64,000 nt of DNA from Algoriphagus litoralis (GTDB taxonomy: Bacteria; Bacteroidota; Bacteroidia; Cytophagales; Cyclobacteriaceae): assembly GCF_003259255.1 (NCBI RefSeq), contig NZ_QGOL01000002.1, forward strand, positions 310,001-374,000, given 5' to 3'. How positions within the stretch are numbered: position 1 is the first letter of the stretch; each line of letters starts with the position of its first letter. Below are positions 17,454-26,407 of the stretch, piece by piece. A model generated the notes under the pieces. It was not told where the DNA came from, searched no databases, and saw only the letters and a list, made by a program, of their open reading frames with translations. The position numbers and the translations under genes are program-made.

Positions 17454-20006
17454 TTAACGTGTCGTGCCTCCGTCAATGACTTGACCGAAGAAGATGGAGT
17501 TCATAAACAGCTTATTCGTGCCAAACCAGAATGCACGGAAGTTTGGATTGTCTGCAAATCCAATGATTCTACCTCTTCCCACACCTGATATTCGAATCAC
17601 ACTTCCATTCTGAATGCCTGGAAGATTACTTGGATGAAGGTATCCTGAAGCTAGCGGGCTTTCGGTGTATACCAGAGGATTGGCATATGGGTTTGTAGAA
17701 ACCTCCATAAAGAAGTTGTCATTTCGGAAAGTGTAGATTTCTTTTTCCGAATAGCCATACCCGATTGGATGAGTTACATCAAGATTTGCCTTGAAGATTG
17801 CACCAAAAGTTCCTTTTGCACCTGTCGCATTTTCGAAATCCGCATAACTTTTTTGTAGGCCTTTCTCTGAGTTATCCACAGTTCTGAAAGTGAAATTTCC
17901 GACTTCGTTAGCAGCTAGGAATCGAATTGCCCCGCCTTTTGCTACCAATGTACCACCTTTGGAGGTCCACTCTTTTAACTTTTCGGCACCCATTTTTCCT
18001 AGAGAATTGTAGTTGCCATCTGCCATGAGGATTACATTATATCGGTCTAGATTTGCCATACCTACTGATCCCACAGGCAGTAAAGTCACTGGCATTTTCA
18101 TTCGCTGATCCAGCAAATGCCAGATTTCACCTGCTTCGCCGCTATCCACGCCTCCATCAACCAACAGGGCAATTTGAGGGGTTTTCAGCGGAACCATAAA
18201 TGTTGATCCCAGATTGGCTCCACTAGTATATCCTGTGGTCAAAGCGTTGATTTCTACATGAGCCTCAGAAGCTATCGCCTGAAGTTTCGCAAAAAAGGCT
18301 TGATCGTCCAGTCCTGACTCCCCTTTGTCTATCAAAAGCGTACCTCTGCCATAGGTCTTTCCGGCTGCAGTGGTGAATTCAGTATTGGATACACGGACTA
18401 AGAAACCTGCTTTGAGCAATTGATAAGCAGCTTTGGGAGCGTAGTAATCCGTCCACTCCATGGCATATTGATACGCTCCTGCATTCCCGTTGACCTTACC
18501 TGGGGCAAGCGAGAAATTGGATTTATCCACTTGTCTGACACTGGCGAGATTGAGGATCTTACTGTTGAGCGCCATGTAATCCAAGTGGAAAGCCATGGGA
18601 TAGGTCCAAGCCGAAATATCATAGAACAAGCTGTCTTTGAAAGTAGTGCGAGTCTCAAACATTGCCTTGATCAGCCTGTATTGCGGCTGATCGGCTGGGA
18701 CGATGTAGGAAGTTTCCTTTTTAAATTCCTTTCCATTCACCGTGATGTTTTCATTCAAGGCAAAGACTTTGATGTCGTGCTGCAGAATCAAATCAGCCAA
18801 ATGGAAGCTTCTCGCATCATCTTCTTTTGCCCCGAAAATATAGGCCTTGTTGACATCTACGTCTGTTTCTTTTTTGATTTCGGAGTAAAAGTCCTTCATC
18901 CATTGATTCAGCTCCACCCGCATTTCTTTGGCGGCTTGGTAGGAAGAAAGATTGGCAGTAAACTGATTTCTGATTGTAAACGGAAAACTCAACATGCCAT
19001 TGGCACTTTCTTGCAGATGTCCTCTGGAGCTAGCCTGCTCAAAAAGGATCCCAATAGACCCCTGTACATCGGGATAGGTGGAGCCTTTTCCATAATAGAA
19101 GTCATCGTAGTTCTCCTGATTGTAATACAGGGAACCGATTTGGTCTAGAGCTTTTGCATGGTAGGTCCCGATTTTTTCGGTCAATTCAAAGTTCTTGTCC
19201 GGCGTCAAGGGGTGCATCCGGGAAGGAACCCCCGGCTGAAAAAAGAAGGTGCTGTTCGTCCCCATTTCGTGGAAATCCAAGTGGATGTTTGGCAGCCAGC
19301 TTTGAAAGACTCTGACCCGATTTCTGGACTCTGGGTGCTGTACAGGAAGCCAGTCGCGGTTTAAGTCAAACCAATAGTGATTGGTACGGCCTCGTGGCCA
19401 GGCTTCATTGAGTTCTCGCTGAGCCGGGTCGCCGTTCATGACGAAGGCTTTGTGGGAATTGACCCAAGAGGCAAAGCGATTCAACCCGTCTGGATTGATC
19501 GCAGGGTCAAGCAAAAGCACGATATTTTCCAGATCTGCTGCGATTTCATTTGCCGCAGCAAAGTGATACGCTGCTACCAATGCGGCATTGGCTCCACTTG
19601 GCTCATTGCCGTGGACTGAATAGCCCATAAACATGACCACGGGCATATTTTCTATGGAAACGGAGGCATTGGGATCTCGGAGTTTGGCCCGCTCGGCTTT
19701 GATCTGATCCAGTTTAGTGAGATTAGCAGGGGAAGTGATCGTCAAGAGTGTCTGCGGTCTTTTTTCATAAGATCTTCCTGTTTCTTCGAAAATCACCCGA
19801 TCAGATTTCTCGGCAACAGCTTTCATGTACATCACCAGCTGATCATGAGTGACATGCCATTCGCCTACCTCATAGCCTAAAACGTCTTTTGGGGTAGGTA
19901 TTGCGGGATTATAGGTGAAGCCTTTGGGAAGGTAATAACTCAGATCCTGTGCGAAACTGAGTGAATAAAATAGAGCTAAAAGCACTGCTAGGGTGTACTT
20001 CTTCAT
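17454..20006 (-). CDS. Exported M14-family zinc carboxypeptidase-like protein
   Basis: An 850-residue protein with a signal peptide (LAVLLALFYSLSFAQ). The M14 domain spans about residues 40-400. The zinc-binding HxxE is seen in MGYSVHGNEPSGANAAL and the third ligand His in IHLDFHEMGTNS, with FDLNRDWLPVQHPESR between them. The C-terminal half (about 500-850) contains a class-I glutamine-amidotransferase-like region (IALLVDGG ... NVILMADGNYNSLG), a fusion common in Bacteroidota M14 proteins. It probably trims peptides or modified amino acids outside the inner membrane. Monocistronic, with a terminator. Confidence 0.9.
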   Translation of the reverse strand: MKKYTLAVLLALFYSLSFAQDLSYYLPKGFTYNPAIPTPKDVLGYEVGEWHVTHDQLVMYMKAVAEKSDRVIFEETGRSYEKRPQTLLTITSPANLTKLDQIKAERAKLRDPNASVSIENMPVVMFMGYSVHGNEPSGANAALVAAYHFAAANEIAADLENIVLLLDPAINPDGLNRFASWVNSHKAFVMNGDPAQRELNEAWPRGRTNHYWFDLNRDWLPVQHPESRNRVRVFQSWLPNIHLDFHEMGTNSTFFFQPGVPSRMHPLTPDKNFELTEKIGTYHAKALDQIGSLYYNQENYDDFYYGKGSTYPDVQGSIGILFEQASSRGHLQESANGMLSFPFTIRNQFTANLSSYQAAKEMRVELNQWMKDFYSEIKKETDVDVNKAYIFGAKEDDARSFHLADLILQHDIKVFALNENITVNGKEFKKETSYIVPADQPQYRLIKAMFETRTTFKDSLFYDISAWTYPMAFHLDYMALNSKILNLASVRQVDKSNFSLAPGKVNGNAGAYQYAMEWTDYYAPKAAYQLLKAGFLVRVSNTEFTTAAGKTYGRGTLLIDKGESGLDDQAFFAKLQAIASEAHVEINALTTGYTSGANLGSTFMVPLKTPQIALLVDGGVDSGEAGEIWHLLDQRMKMPVTLLPVGSVGMANLDRYNVILMADGNYNSLGKMGAEKLKEWTSKGGTLVAKGGAIRFLAANEVGNFTFRTVDNSEKGLQKSYADFENATGAKGTFGAIFKANLDVTHPIGYGYSEKEIYTFRNDNFFMEVSTNPYANPLVYTESPLASGYLHPSNLPGIQNGSVIRISGVGRGRIIGFADNPNFRAFWFGTNKLFMNSIFFGQVIDGGTTR

Positions 20007-20098
20007 GAGTTGGGGTTTAAACTTTGGACTAAATTCTTACTAAGTTTTATCAAAAAAAGCTATTTTGGATCGGTGGTAAAAATAATTGAATAAACGAT

Positions 20099-20350
20099 AT
20101 GGAATTGATAACTCAAGGATATGGTTTGCTGATTTGGCAATTATCAGGCCTTATTTACCTTGGATTTTGGGCCTATGCGCTTTTTGATTGCCTGAGAAGT
20201 GATTTTCAGGGACCAAACCAAAAATTGATCTGGTTGATTTTGATCCTTTTTGCTCCGATTATTGGTACATTCCTTTATTTAAGTATGAATCGGCGGACCA
20301 AAGTGAGGAGAACATTTCAACCTAATTTTCACAAAAAGACGCATTACTAA
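20099..20350 (+). CDS. PLDc_N-type small membrane protein 1
   Basis: An 83-residue protein with two membrane segments (about 14-34 and 44-62) and the PLDc_N pattern (phospholipase D nuclease N-terminal domain): FWAYALFDCLRSDFQGPNQKLIWLILILFAPIIGTFLY. A basic tail follows. This is the membrane-anchor module found before cardiolipin synthase catalytic domains, but no catalytic HKD motif is present here. First of three tandem genes of the same type; role unknown. Confidence 0.82.
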   Translation: MELITQGYGLLIWQLSGLIYLGFWAYALFDCLRSDFQGPNQKLIWLILILFAPIIGTFLYLSMNRRTKVRRTFQPNFHKKTHY

Positions 20351-20357
20351 TCGAAAA

Positions 20358-20582
20358 ATGACAGCACTATTTATTCAAAACATGGGAGGAGGAATAGCTT
20401 TTTTATTCCTTTTATTATCGGTTTTCTATTTTTTCCTTTGGATCTATTGCCTGATCGATGTGATCCGTTCTGATTTCAGGGATCAAAATATGAAATTGAT
20501 CTGGGTGGTAGTTATACTCTTTGCGCAGGTGATCGGGCCGATCGCCTATTTGATATTAAGAAAAGGATCTAAACTGAACTGA
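20358..20582 (+). CDS. PLDc_N-type small membrane protein 2
   Basis: A 74-residue protein with two membrane segments and the same PLDc_N core as its neighbour (FLWIYCLIDVIRSDFRDQNMKLIWVVVILFAQVIGPIAYL). It starts 7 bases after the first copy, so the two are co-transcribed paralogues. No enzymatic domain. The Asp/Arg-Ser-Asp-Phe and LIW...P/Q..G positions are shared by both. Confidence 0.82.
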   Translation: MTALFIQNMGGGIAFLFLLLSVFYFFLWIYCLIDVIRSDFRDQNMKLIWVVVILFAQVIGPIAYLILRKGSKLN

Positions 20583-20584
20583 GC

Positions 20585-20752
20585 ATGTGGAAATTTCTAG
20601 GAATACTAGTTTATGCCTATACGATTTATGATGTGGTGACCAGCAAGTTTGCCAATTCCAATGACCGGTTGATCTGGATTTTGATTGTTCTTTTGGTCCC
20701 CCTTTTGGGGACAGTGCTTTGGTTTGCTATCGGGAGGAATAAAAGGCTTTAG
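20585..20752 (+). CDS. PLDc_N-type small membrane protein 3 (short)
   Basis: A 55-residue open frame, ATG 20585 to TAG 20752, starting 2 bases after copy 2. The protein keeps the core of the two upstream paralogues (YAYTIYDVVTSKF ... NDRLIWILIVLLVPLLGTVLW) and ends in a basic tail (GRNKRL). Similarity to the neighbours and operon spacing support it as a real gene despite its size. It ends 4 bases before the convergent epimerase-like gene. Confidence 0.75.
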   Translation: MWKFLGILVYAYTIYDVVTSKFANSNDRLIWILIVLLVPLLGTVLWFAIGRNKRL

Positions 20753-20756
20753 TCAA

Positions 20757-21650
20757 TCAATTGTGAAAAATGTCTTTCAGCGCAGCTGAAAGCTCATAAA
20801 ACTCAAACTGGAATCCTGCCTTTTGGATCTTTTGACAGGAAACACGATTTCCGCCGAGTACCATCGCTGCCATCTCTCCCAGGACTAATTTCAAGGCAAA
20901 TCCAGGAACTCCGATTCCAATGTAAGGCTTTCCTTTTGCACTGGCAGCTTCTTGGGTCAGTTGTTGATTGGTGGCCGGATTAGGTCCTACGGCGTTGTAC
21001 ACTCCCTGGAGTGTGGTCTTTTCCAAGGCGAAAACAAACATTCGCGCCAGGTCTTCAATGTGGATCCAGCTCATCCATTGATCTCCCGAACCCAGTGGAG
21101 CGGCTACGGGTGGCTTGAGCATTTCGCCCAGAGCTCCTCCTTCTGCATCCAAAACGATTCCGATCCGCAGAAGTACTGTTCGTAGGTCGAGACTTTCCAT
21201 TTTCTTAGCTTCACTTTCCCAAGCCTTTACCACTTCAGCAAGAAAATCTGAACCCGAAGGACTCGTCTCATCCACTAGTGCTGTTCCGGTATTAAATCCA
21301 TAATACCCGACAGCTGATGCTGAAATAAAGGTATTGGGACGTTGATCTGATTTTTCCAAGGCATGGTACAACAACTGGGTACTTTGAGTGCGAGATTGTA
21401 AAATCAGTTTTTTACGCTCTGGGGTCCACCGTTTTTCCGCCACACCTGCACCTGCCAGATGAATGATGGCGTCAGCCCATTCGATGGCTTTTTCATCGAT
21501 CTCTTGCCTTTCAATATTCCAGATAAATGATTTTCGGCCGGATTGTGAAGATCTGCTAAGCCAAGCTACCTGATATCCCTTTTTTTCAAGTAGGGAAGTG
21601 ATTTGCTGACCTACTAGGCCCGAACCGCCGGTAATTAAAATATTTTGCAT
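20757..21650 (-). CDS. TIGR01777-type NAD(P)-dependent epimerase/oxidoreductase
   Basis: A 297-residue protein with an N-terminal Rossmann fold (ITGGSGLVGQQI), the segment DAIIHLAGAGVAEKRWTPERK typical of the TIGR01777 (YfcH) family, SAVGYYG, and the C-terminal DUF1731-like domain that includes MVLGGNRVSCQKIQKAGFQF. Substrate unknown. The frame opens at a TTG (21659), but the ATG at 21650 (MQNILITGG) is the natural start. Convergent with the three PLDc_N genes. Confidence 0.9.
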   Translation of the reverse strand: MQNILITGGSGLVGQQITSLLEKKGYQVAWLSRSSQSGRKSFIWNIERQEIDEKAIEWADAIIHLAGAGVAEKRWTPERKKLILQSRTQSTQLLYHALEKSDQRPNTFISASAVGYYGFNTGTALVDETSPSGSDFLAEVVKAWESEAKKMESLDLRTVLLRIGIVLDAEGGALGEMLKPPVAAPLGSGDQWMSWIHIEDLARMFVFALEKTTLQGVYNAVGPNPATNQQLTQEAASAKGKPYIGIGVPGFALKLVLGEMAAMVLGGNRVSCQKIQKAGFQFEFYELSAALKDIFHN

Positions 21651-21891
21651 GAGTGACAATTTCTAAAGTAACCTGAAATACCCGGAATTGGTTGAAATGC
21701 CCCTGAGAAGATCTTCTTTAATTATAGAAAGTTCCTACGGGTACATTCCAGGTGCTTATTTTTAAATCAAATTATAAACAGATATAATGTACGATTTCGA
21801 GACAAGCGTCCGAGCATTTGGTTTGGGTTTAAATTATTTGAATGTATCTCTAGTTGATGATTTCGACTTATTTTGTACCAAATCCTAATTT

Positions 21892-23106
21892 GTGAATAAA
21901 AGACAATTTACGCGGTATGTTATCCTTTGGCTTAGCCTGGCCACTTTGGCAGGGGTTTTATCGGGTTCAGCATCAGCGATTTTTTTGGTTTCACTGGATT
22001 GGGCGACCAATCTTCGCGAAGCTAATCTCTGGTTGATAGCCTTACTACCGTTTGCAGGCTTCGGGATTGGTTATGTGTATCACCATTATGGGGCCAATTC
22101 TGTAAAGGGCAATAATTTTCTACTGGAGGAACTCTACAAGACCAAAAATCCGATTCCTTTGAGAATGACTCCTTTGGTACTTTTTGGGACGATTTTTACG
22201 CATCTCTTTGGTGGATCAGCGGGACGGGAAGGTACAGCGGTTCAGATGGGTGGTTCATTAGCCGATCAATTGACTAAATGGTTTTCGCTCAATGAAGAAA
22301 ACCGGAGACTAATCCTCATTTGTGGAGTAGCAGGTGGATTTGCCTCGGTTTTTGGAACTCCGCTCGCTGGGGCGATTTTTTCACTTGAGTGGATGTTGAC
22401 CCGGAAATTTCGGTGGGAATCCCTTTTTCCTGCATTTTTGGCTGCATTTGTCGCAGATTGGACTTGTGAATTGCTATGGGGTGTAGGACATACTGGCTAT
22501 GCTATTTCAGATATTCCGATCCATTCCTTGGCTAATTTGGCTTGGGTGATTCCGGCGGGGATTGCCTTTGGACTTGCTGCCAGGCTTTTTGCTGAGACAG
22601 GACATGGGGTTTCGGCGGTTTTCCTCAAAACTATCTCCTACCCACCACTTCGGCCCCTTGTGGGGGGAGTTTTGGTTGCATTGATTGTCTATTTCACCGG
22701 ATCGACGACCTACATCGGACTTGGAGTTCCTAGAATCGTGGAGGCTTTTGAGGTTCCCTTGCCGTGGTATGATTGGTTGGTAAAGACTGGTTTGACGGGA
22801 TTGACTTTGGGTTCAGGATTTAAAGGAGGAGAAGTGACTCCTCTATTTTTCACTGGAGCGACTCTGGGCAATGCACTGGCATCATGGATTCCATTGCCTT
22901 TGGCCCTTCTGGCAGGGATGGGGTTTGTGGGAGTTTTTGCTGGAGCGACGAATACTCCGATGGCCTGTACCGTGATGGGTATGGAGCTTTTTGGCTATGA
23001 AGCTGGGATTTTTTTGGGATTGGCCTGTCTGATCTCCTTTGTTGCAAGCGGAAGAGGGAGTATTTACACTGCTCAAAATTTGGAAAAGAAATACCGACCC
23101 GGTTAA
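21892..23106 (+). CDS. CLC-family anion transporter (possibly the fluoride-exporting CLC-F branch)
   Basis: A 404-residue membrane protein of the CLC chloride channel/antiporter family, with about ten to eleven hydrophobic segments and no CBS domains. The gating glutamate motif appears as GSAGREGTAVQMG (GREGT rather than the canonical GREGP), and the GxFxP-equivalent region as GGEVTPLFF. The canonical GSGIP selectivity motif was not found. Short length and altered motifs resemble the CLC-F fluoride/proton antiporters, but this is inference, and no fluoride riboswitch is visible upstream. The start codon is GTG. In the 241 bases upstream only a short palindrome at 21706-21717 was seen. The end overlaps the convergent K+ channel gene. 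Confidence 0.85.
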   Translation: MNKRQFTRYVILWLSLATLAGVLSGSASAIFLVSLDWATNLREANLWLIALLPFAGFGIGYVYHHYGANSVKGNNFLLEELYKTKNPIPLRMTPLVLFGTIFTHLFGGSAGREGTAVQMGGSLADQLTKWFSLNEENRRLILICGVAGGFASVFGTPLAGAIFSLEWMLTRKFRWESLFPAFLAAFVADWTCELLWGVGHTGYAISDIPIHSLANLAWVIPAGIAFGLAARLFAETGHGVSAVFLKTISYPPLRPLVGGVLVALIVYFTGSTTYIGLGVPRIVEAFEVPLPWYDWLVKTGLTGLTLGSGFKGGEVTPLFFTGATLGNALASWIPLPLALLAGMGFVGVFAGATNTPMACTVMGMELFGYEAGIFLGLACLISFVASGRGSIYTAQNLEKKYRPG

Positions 23107-23915
23107 TCCGGAATTTGCTCTCCGCAGTTTCTGCAATATTTATCGCCTTTTTCCAGGTGATCAAACCCACAATGGGTGCAGCTCTTGGCATGTTCAAAGT
23201 GCTCAGGTTTTCTTCGTTTCGCCATTTCTGAACTCACTATTCCCGTTGGTACGGCAATAATTGCATAGCCTAGAAGCATGATGAGTGAGGCCAAAAGTTG
23301 ACCAAATGGAGTCTGTGGAGTAATGTCTCCGAAGCCAACTGTAGTCAAAGTAACTATCGCCCAATACATGGCTACAGGAATACTGGTAAATCCACTTGCA
23401 GGCCCCTCTACCACAAACATCAAGGTGCCCATGATCAAGACAATGGTCAAAACAGAGAATAGGAAAATCTGGATTTTGGTGGCGCTGGCCTTCAGGGATT
23501 CCCTCAGAAAATCCGCCTCCGAGAGGTATCTTCCAAGTTTTAGAATCCGGATCACACGGAGTAGTCGTAAGGCTCGAATCACCGAAAGAAGCTGGGTATT
23601 CAAAATGAAAAAACTCAAATAAACCGGCAGAATAGCCAATAAGTCTACTATTCCGTAGAAGCTTGTCACGTATTTGAGTGTTTTGCTAGTCAACCATACC
23701 CGTAGCATATATTCCAGAGTAAAGAGTAAAGTAAAAGCTAACTCAAGGATGTAAAAAATCTCCCCATATTTCAAATGAAGGGAGGCCACGGAGTCAAGGA
23801 TAACTACAATGATGGATCCGAAAATCAACCAAAGTAAAACCAGGTCAAAAGTTCGGGAAGCTTTGTCATTAGATTCAAAAACAATATGAGCAAGTCTCTT
23901 TTTCGTAAGGAACAT
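23103..23915 (-). CDS. Voltage-gated potassium channel with C-terminal zinc ribbon
   Basis: A 270-residue six-helix channel. S4 is the Arg-rich helix VIRALRLLRVIRILKLGRY. The pore loop carries the K+ selectivity filter TLTTVGFGDITP before S6. The C-terminal tail is a zinc-ribbon-like module with two CxxC pairs (CTHCGF ... YCRNCGEQ), which could act as a metal- or redox-sensing cap; this is inference. Its last codons overlap the end of the convergent CLC gene by 4 bases. Confidence 0.9.
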   Translation of the reverse strand: MFLTKKRLAHIVFESNDKASRTFDLVLLWLIFGSIIVVILDSVASLHLKYGEIFYILELAFTLLFTLEYMLRVWLTSKTLKYVTSFYGIVDLLAILPVYLSFFILNTQLLSVIRALRLLRVIRILKLGRYLSEADFLRESLKASATKIQIFLFSVLTIVLIMGTLMFVVEGPASGFTSIPVAMYWAIVTLTTVGFGDITPQTPFGQLLASLIMLLGYAIIAVPTGIVSSEMAKRRKPEHFEHAKSCTHCGFDHLEKGDKYCRNCGEQIPD

Positions 23916-23937
23916 GGGGGAATTTAGAAAAATTACC

Positions 23938-26406
23938 TTAATCTAAGTAATATACCCGCTTGACCCGGGTACTGATATTGGTCAGTAACTCGTAGGGGAT
24001 CGTGCCGATTCTGTCTGCAAGTTCTTTCAGCGAAACTTCAGCACCGTAGATGATTGCCTCATCTCCAGCAGATACGTCGATCAGACTGACATCTACCATG
24101 GTCATATCCATACAGATATTTCCAACTACAGGAGCCTTTTTCCCATGAATGAGAACATATCCTTTGCCTTGCGAAAACCGCCTGTCGTATCCATCTGCAT
24201 AACCGATGGCTAAGGTGGCTATTTTCCCGCCTTCGGGGAGTATTCCTTTTCTGGAATAGCCGACTGTAGCACCTGCAGGTAGTGATTTCACCTGGGAGAC
24301 AGTGGTTTTAAGCGTACTAACAGACCGTAGATTGCTGTCAAATTTCCCTGTAACCTCGACACCATAGAGCCCAATTCCCAATCTGACCATATCCATCTGA
24401 TATTCTGGATAACGAACGATTCCGGCTGAATTGAGCGCATGGATTAGAGGCTTGTAGTCCAGATTGGCTTCAATGGCTGTTTTCATTGCTGTGAACAAGC
24501 GCAATTGCTCCAAAGAAAATGCCTCATGCACTTCTTCATCTGCTCCTACGAGGTGGGTATAGATACTTGCAATTTTTAACTCAGGGAAGTCAAGGATCAA
24601 GCCCTTCAACTCCTCCAAATGTTGTTTTTCAAACCCTAATCGATGCATACCTGTATCCAGGTCCAGATGAATGGCAATTTGTGCTTGGTGGTTTTTGGCA
24701 TAGTTCCCAAGTTTTCTGAAAAACTCAGGACTAAATACTACCGGCTGTAGGTCATACTCCCTGATCAAATCAAAGGATTCTTCCACCGGATTGAGTACCA
24801 TGATAGGGAGTCTGATCCCTTGTTTTCTTAAAACCACCCCTTCATCTGAAAATGCCACTGCCAGGTAGTCTGCGCCCATGGTTTGCAAATGATTGGCGAT
24901 TTCGGCAGCCCCTCCACCGTAGGCAAAAGCCTTCACCATGACCATCATTTTGGTTTCTGGGCGGACCAGTTTTTTGAAAAAGTTAAAATTATGTGTCAGG
25001 GCATTGAGGTTGATTTCGAGAGTGGTACCGTGGATGCGCAGCTGGAGCTTATCGACAATACGCTCAAATGCAAAGGGTCTAGCACCCGTGATTAGGATCA
25101 GGTCATTTTGGAACGCTTCCAGATCAAGGGCTTGAAGCAACTCTTCTGTAGACGGATGATTTTCAAACTTTCCGGGGAAAAACTCCTGAAGTCGCCCCAC
25201 TTCTTTCCCCACTCCGATGATGTGATCCAATCCATACGATTTGATCAGTTCGGCGACCTCGATGTAGACTTTTTCGGGGATACCTTGCTGTAAAAGATCT
25301 GATAGAATCAGGATTTTTCTTCGTTTTGGACGCTGCTGACTAAGGAACTCTAGAGCAACCTTCAGCCCTGCGATGTCATTGTTATACGTGTCATCGATCA
25401 GCAAAGAATCATTCAATCCCGGCTTCAGCGTTAACCGCATATCAACTGGCTTCAGGTGATTTAACCCATCCTGAATGGAGGTAAACTCCTGTCCCAAGGT
25501 CAATGCAGCGAGGATTACATGGGTGATATTTTCCACCGAGGCCGAATCGGTAAACGGTACCTGAAAGGTGAACGTATTGAGCATCTTGTTCACCAAAATG
25601 ATTTTGCTTTGCGATTCTTGCTTTTTCACCGAGACGGAATAATCCGCTCCGGGATTAGTGGACCAGCTAATCAGTTTTTCCTGCGGGAAAGCCTCTTCGA
25701 TAGCTTTGCTAACCAGAGATTGATCTTTGCAATAAATGAGCAGCTTGCTAGAGGTGAAAAGCCTCAGTTTCTCAATGATTTTCTCGTGAATGCTGGTAAA
25801 TCCCTCCTCATGTGCCGAGCCGATGTTGGTAAAGATCCCCAAATCTGGCCGAATCATTTCCGAAAGTGTTGCCATTTCCCCTTTTCTCGAAATGCCCGCT
25901 TCAAGTAAAGCGACTTGGTGATAGGGCTTGATTCCAAAGATAGACAGCGGAACACCCACTTGGGAATTGTAGCTTTTGGGACTTTTGGCTACGGTAAATT
26001 TTTCACTCAACACCTGCCCCAGCCACTCTTTGACGATGGTTTTTCCATTGCTTCCCGTAATTCCTACGACGGGTTTATGGAATTGGCTCCGTTGGAAAGC
26101 GGCAATGGCCTGAAGAGCCATCCGTGTATCATTCACCTGAACGAAGGTAGCTTGCCGGGCTAGTTCGGCATCGATTTGCCAATCGGAATGAACTAAAAAA
26201 ACCGAAATACCCTCTCGGATGATCTTGGGGATATAAGCTGCTCCGTCTGCTTTGGCTCCACGAAGTGCCACGAACAGGCATCGATCCGGTTGGATGATTT
26301 GCCGGGAATCAATGCTGATCTGCCAGATCGTACCGGAAAAATCCCTTCCCTGGACTTTTCCTTGTGTGATAGATATCAGTTGAGCTAGGGTTAAGTCACT
26401 GCCCAT
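23938..26406 (-). CDS. MurF-alanine racemase fusion
   Basis: An 822-residue bifunctional enzyme. The N-terminal ~450 residues are UDP-MurNAc-tripeptide:D-Ala-D-Ala ligase (MurF), with ATP-binding GITGSNGKT, YNSQVGVPLS and LLIDDTYNNDIAG. The C-terminal ~370 residues are alanine racemase, with the PLP-lysine block MVMVKAFAYGGGA, LDTGMHRLGF, and YADGYDRRFSQGKGYVL near the C-terminus. The fusion makes D-Ala and adds D-Ala-D-Ala to the peptidoglycan precursor in the cytoplasm, and is typical of Bacteroidota. It is followed within a few bases by the order flippase-like, ScpA when read upstream, suggesting one minus-strand operon scpA-flippase-murF/alr. Confidence 0.96.
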   Translation of the reverse strand: MGSDLTLAQLISITQGKVQGRDFSGTIWQISIDSRQIIQPDRCLFVALRGAKADGAAYIPKIIREGISVFLVHSDWQIDAELARQATFVQVNDTRMALQAIAAFQRSQFHKPVVGITGSNGKTIVKEWLGQVLSEKFTVAKSPKSYNSQVGVPLSIFGIKPYHQVALLEAGISRKGEMATLSEMIRPDLGIFTNIGSAHEEGFTSIHEKIIEKLRLFTSSKLLIYCKDQSLVSKAIEEAFPQEKLISWSTNPGADYSVSVKKQESQSKIILVNKMLNTFTFQVPFTDSASVENITHVILAALTLGQEFTSIQDGLNHLKPVDMRLTLKPGLNDSLLIDDTYNNDIAGLKVALEFLSQQRPKRRKILILSDLLQQGIPEKVYIEVAELIKSYGLDHIIGVGKEVGRLQEFFPGKFENHPSTEELLQALDLEAFQNDLILITGARPFAFERIVDKLQLRIHGTTLEINLNALTHNFNFFKKLVRPETKMMVMVKAFAYGGGAAEIANHLQTMGADYLAVAFSDEGVVLRKQGIRLPIMVLNPVEESFDLIREYDLQPVVFSPEFFRKLGNYAKNHQAQIAIHLDLDTGMHRLGFEKQHLEELKGLILDFPELKIASIYTHLVGADEEVHEAFSLEQLRLFTAMKTAIEANLDYKPLIHALNSAGIVRYPEYQMDMVRLGIGLYGVEVTGKFDSNLRSVSTLKTTVSQVKSLPAGATVGYSRKGILPEGGKIATLAIGYADGYDRRFSQGKGYVLIHGKKAPVVGNICMDMTMVDVSLIDVSAGDEAIIYGAEVSLKELADRIGTIPYELLTNISTRVKRVYYLD

Positions 26407-26407
26407 T

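Noticed and set aside
18420-19148. A 242-residue plus-strand frame antisense to the M14 peptidase
   Set aside because: It is long, but low in recognisable structure and fully covered by the conserved peptidase frame on the other strand.
21660-21891. Fluoride riboswitch before the CLC gene
   Set aside because: The conserved crcB-motif blocks (GGNGATGG and the pseudoknot partner) are not present; only an AGAAGATCTTCT palindrome at 21706-21717 was seen.
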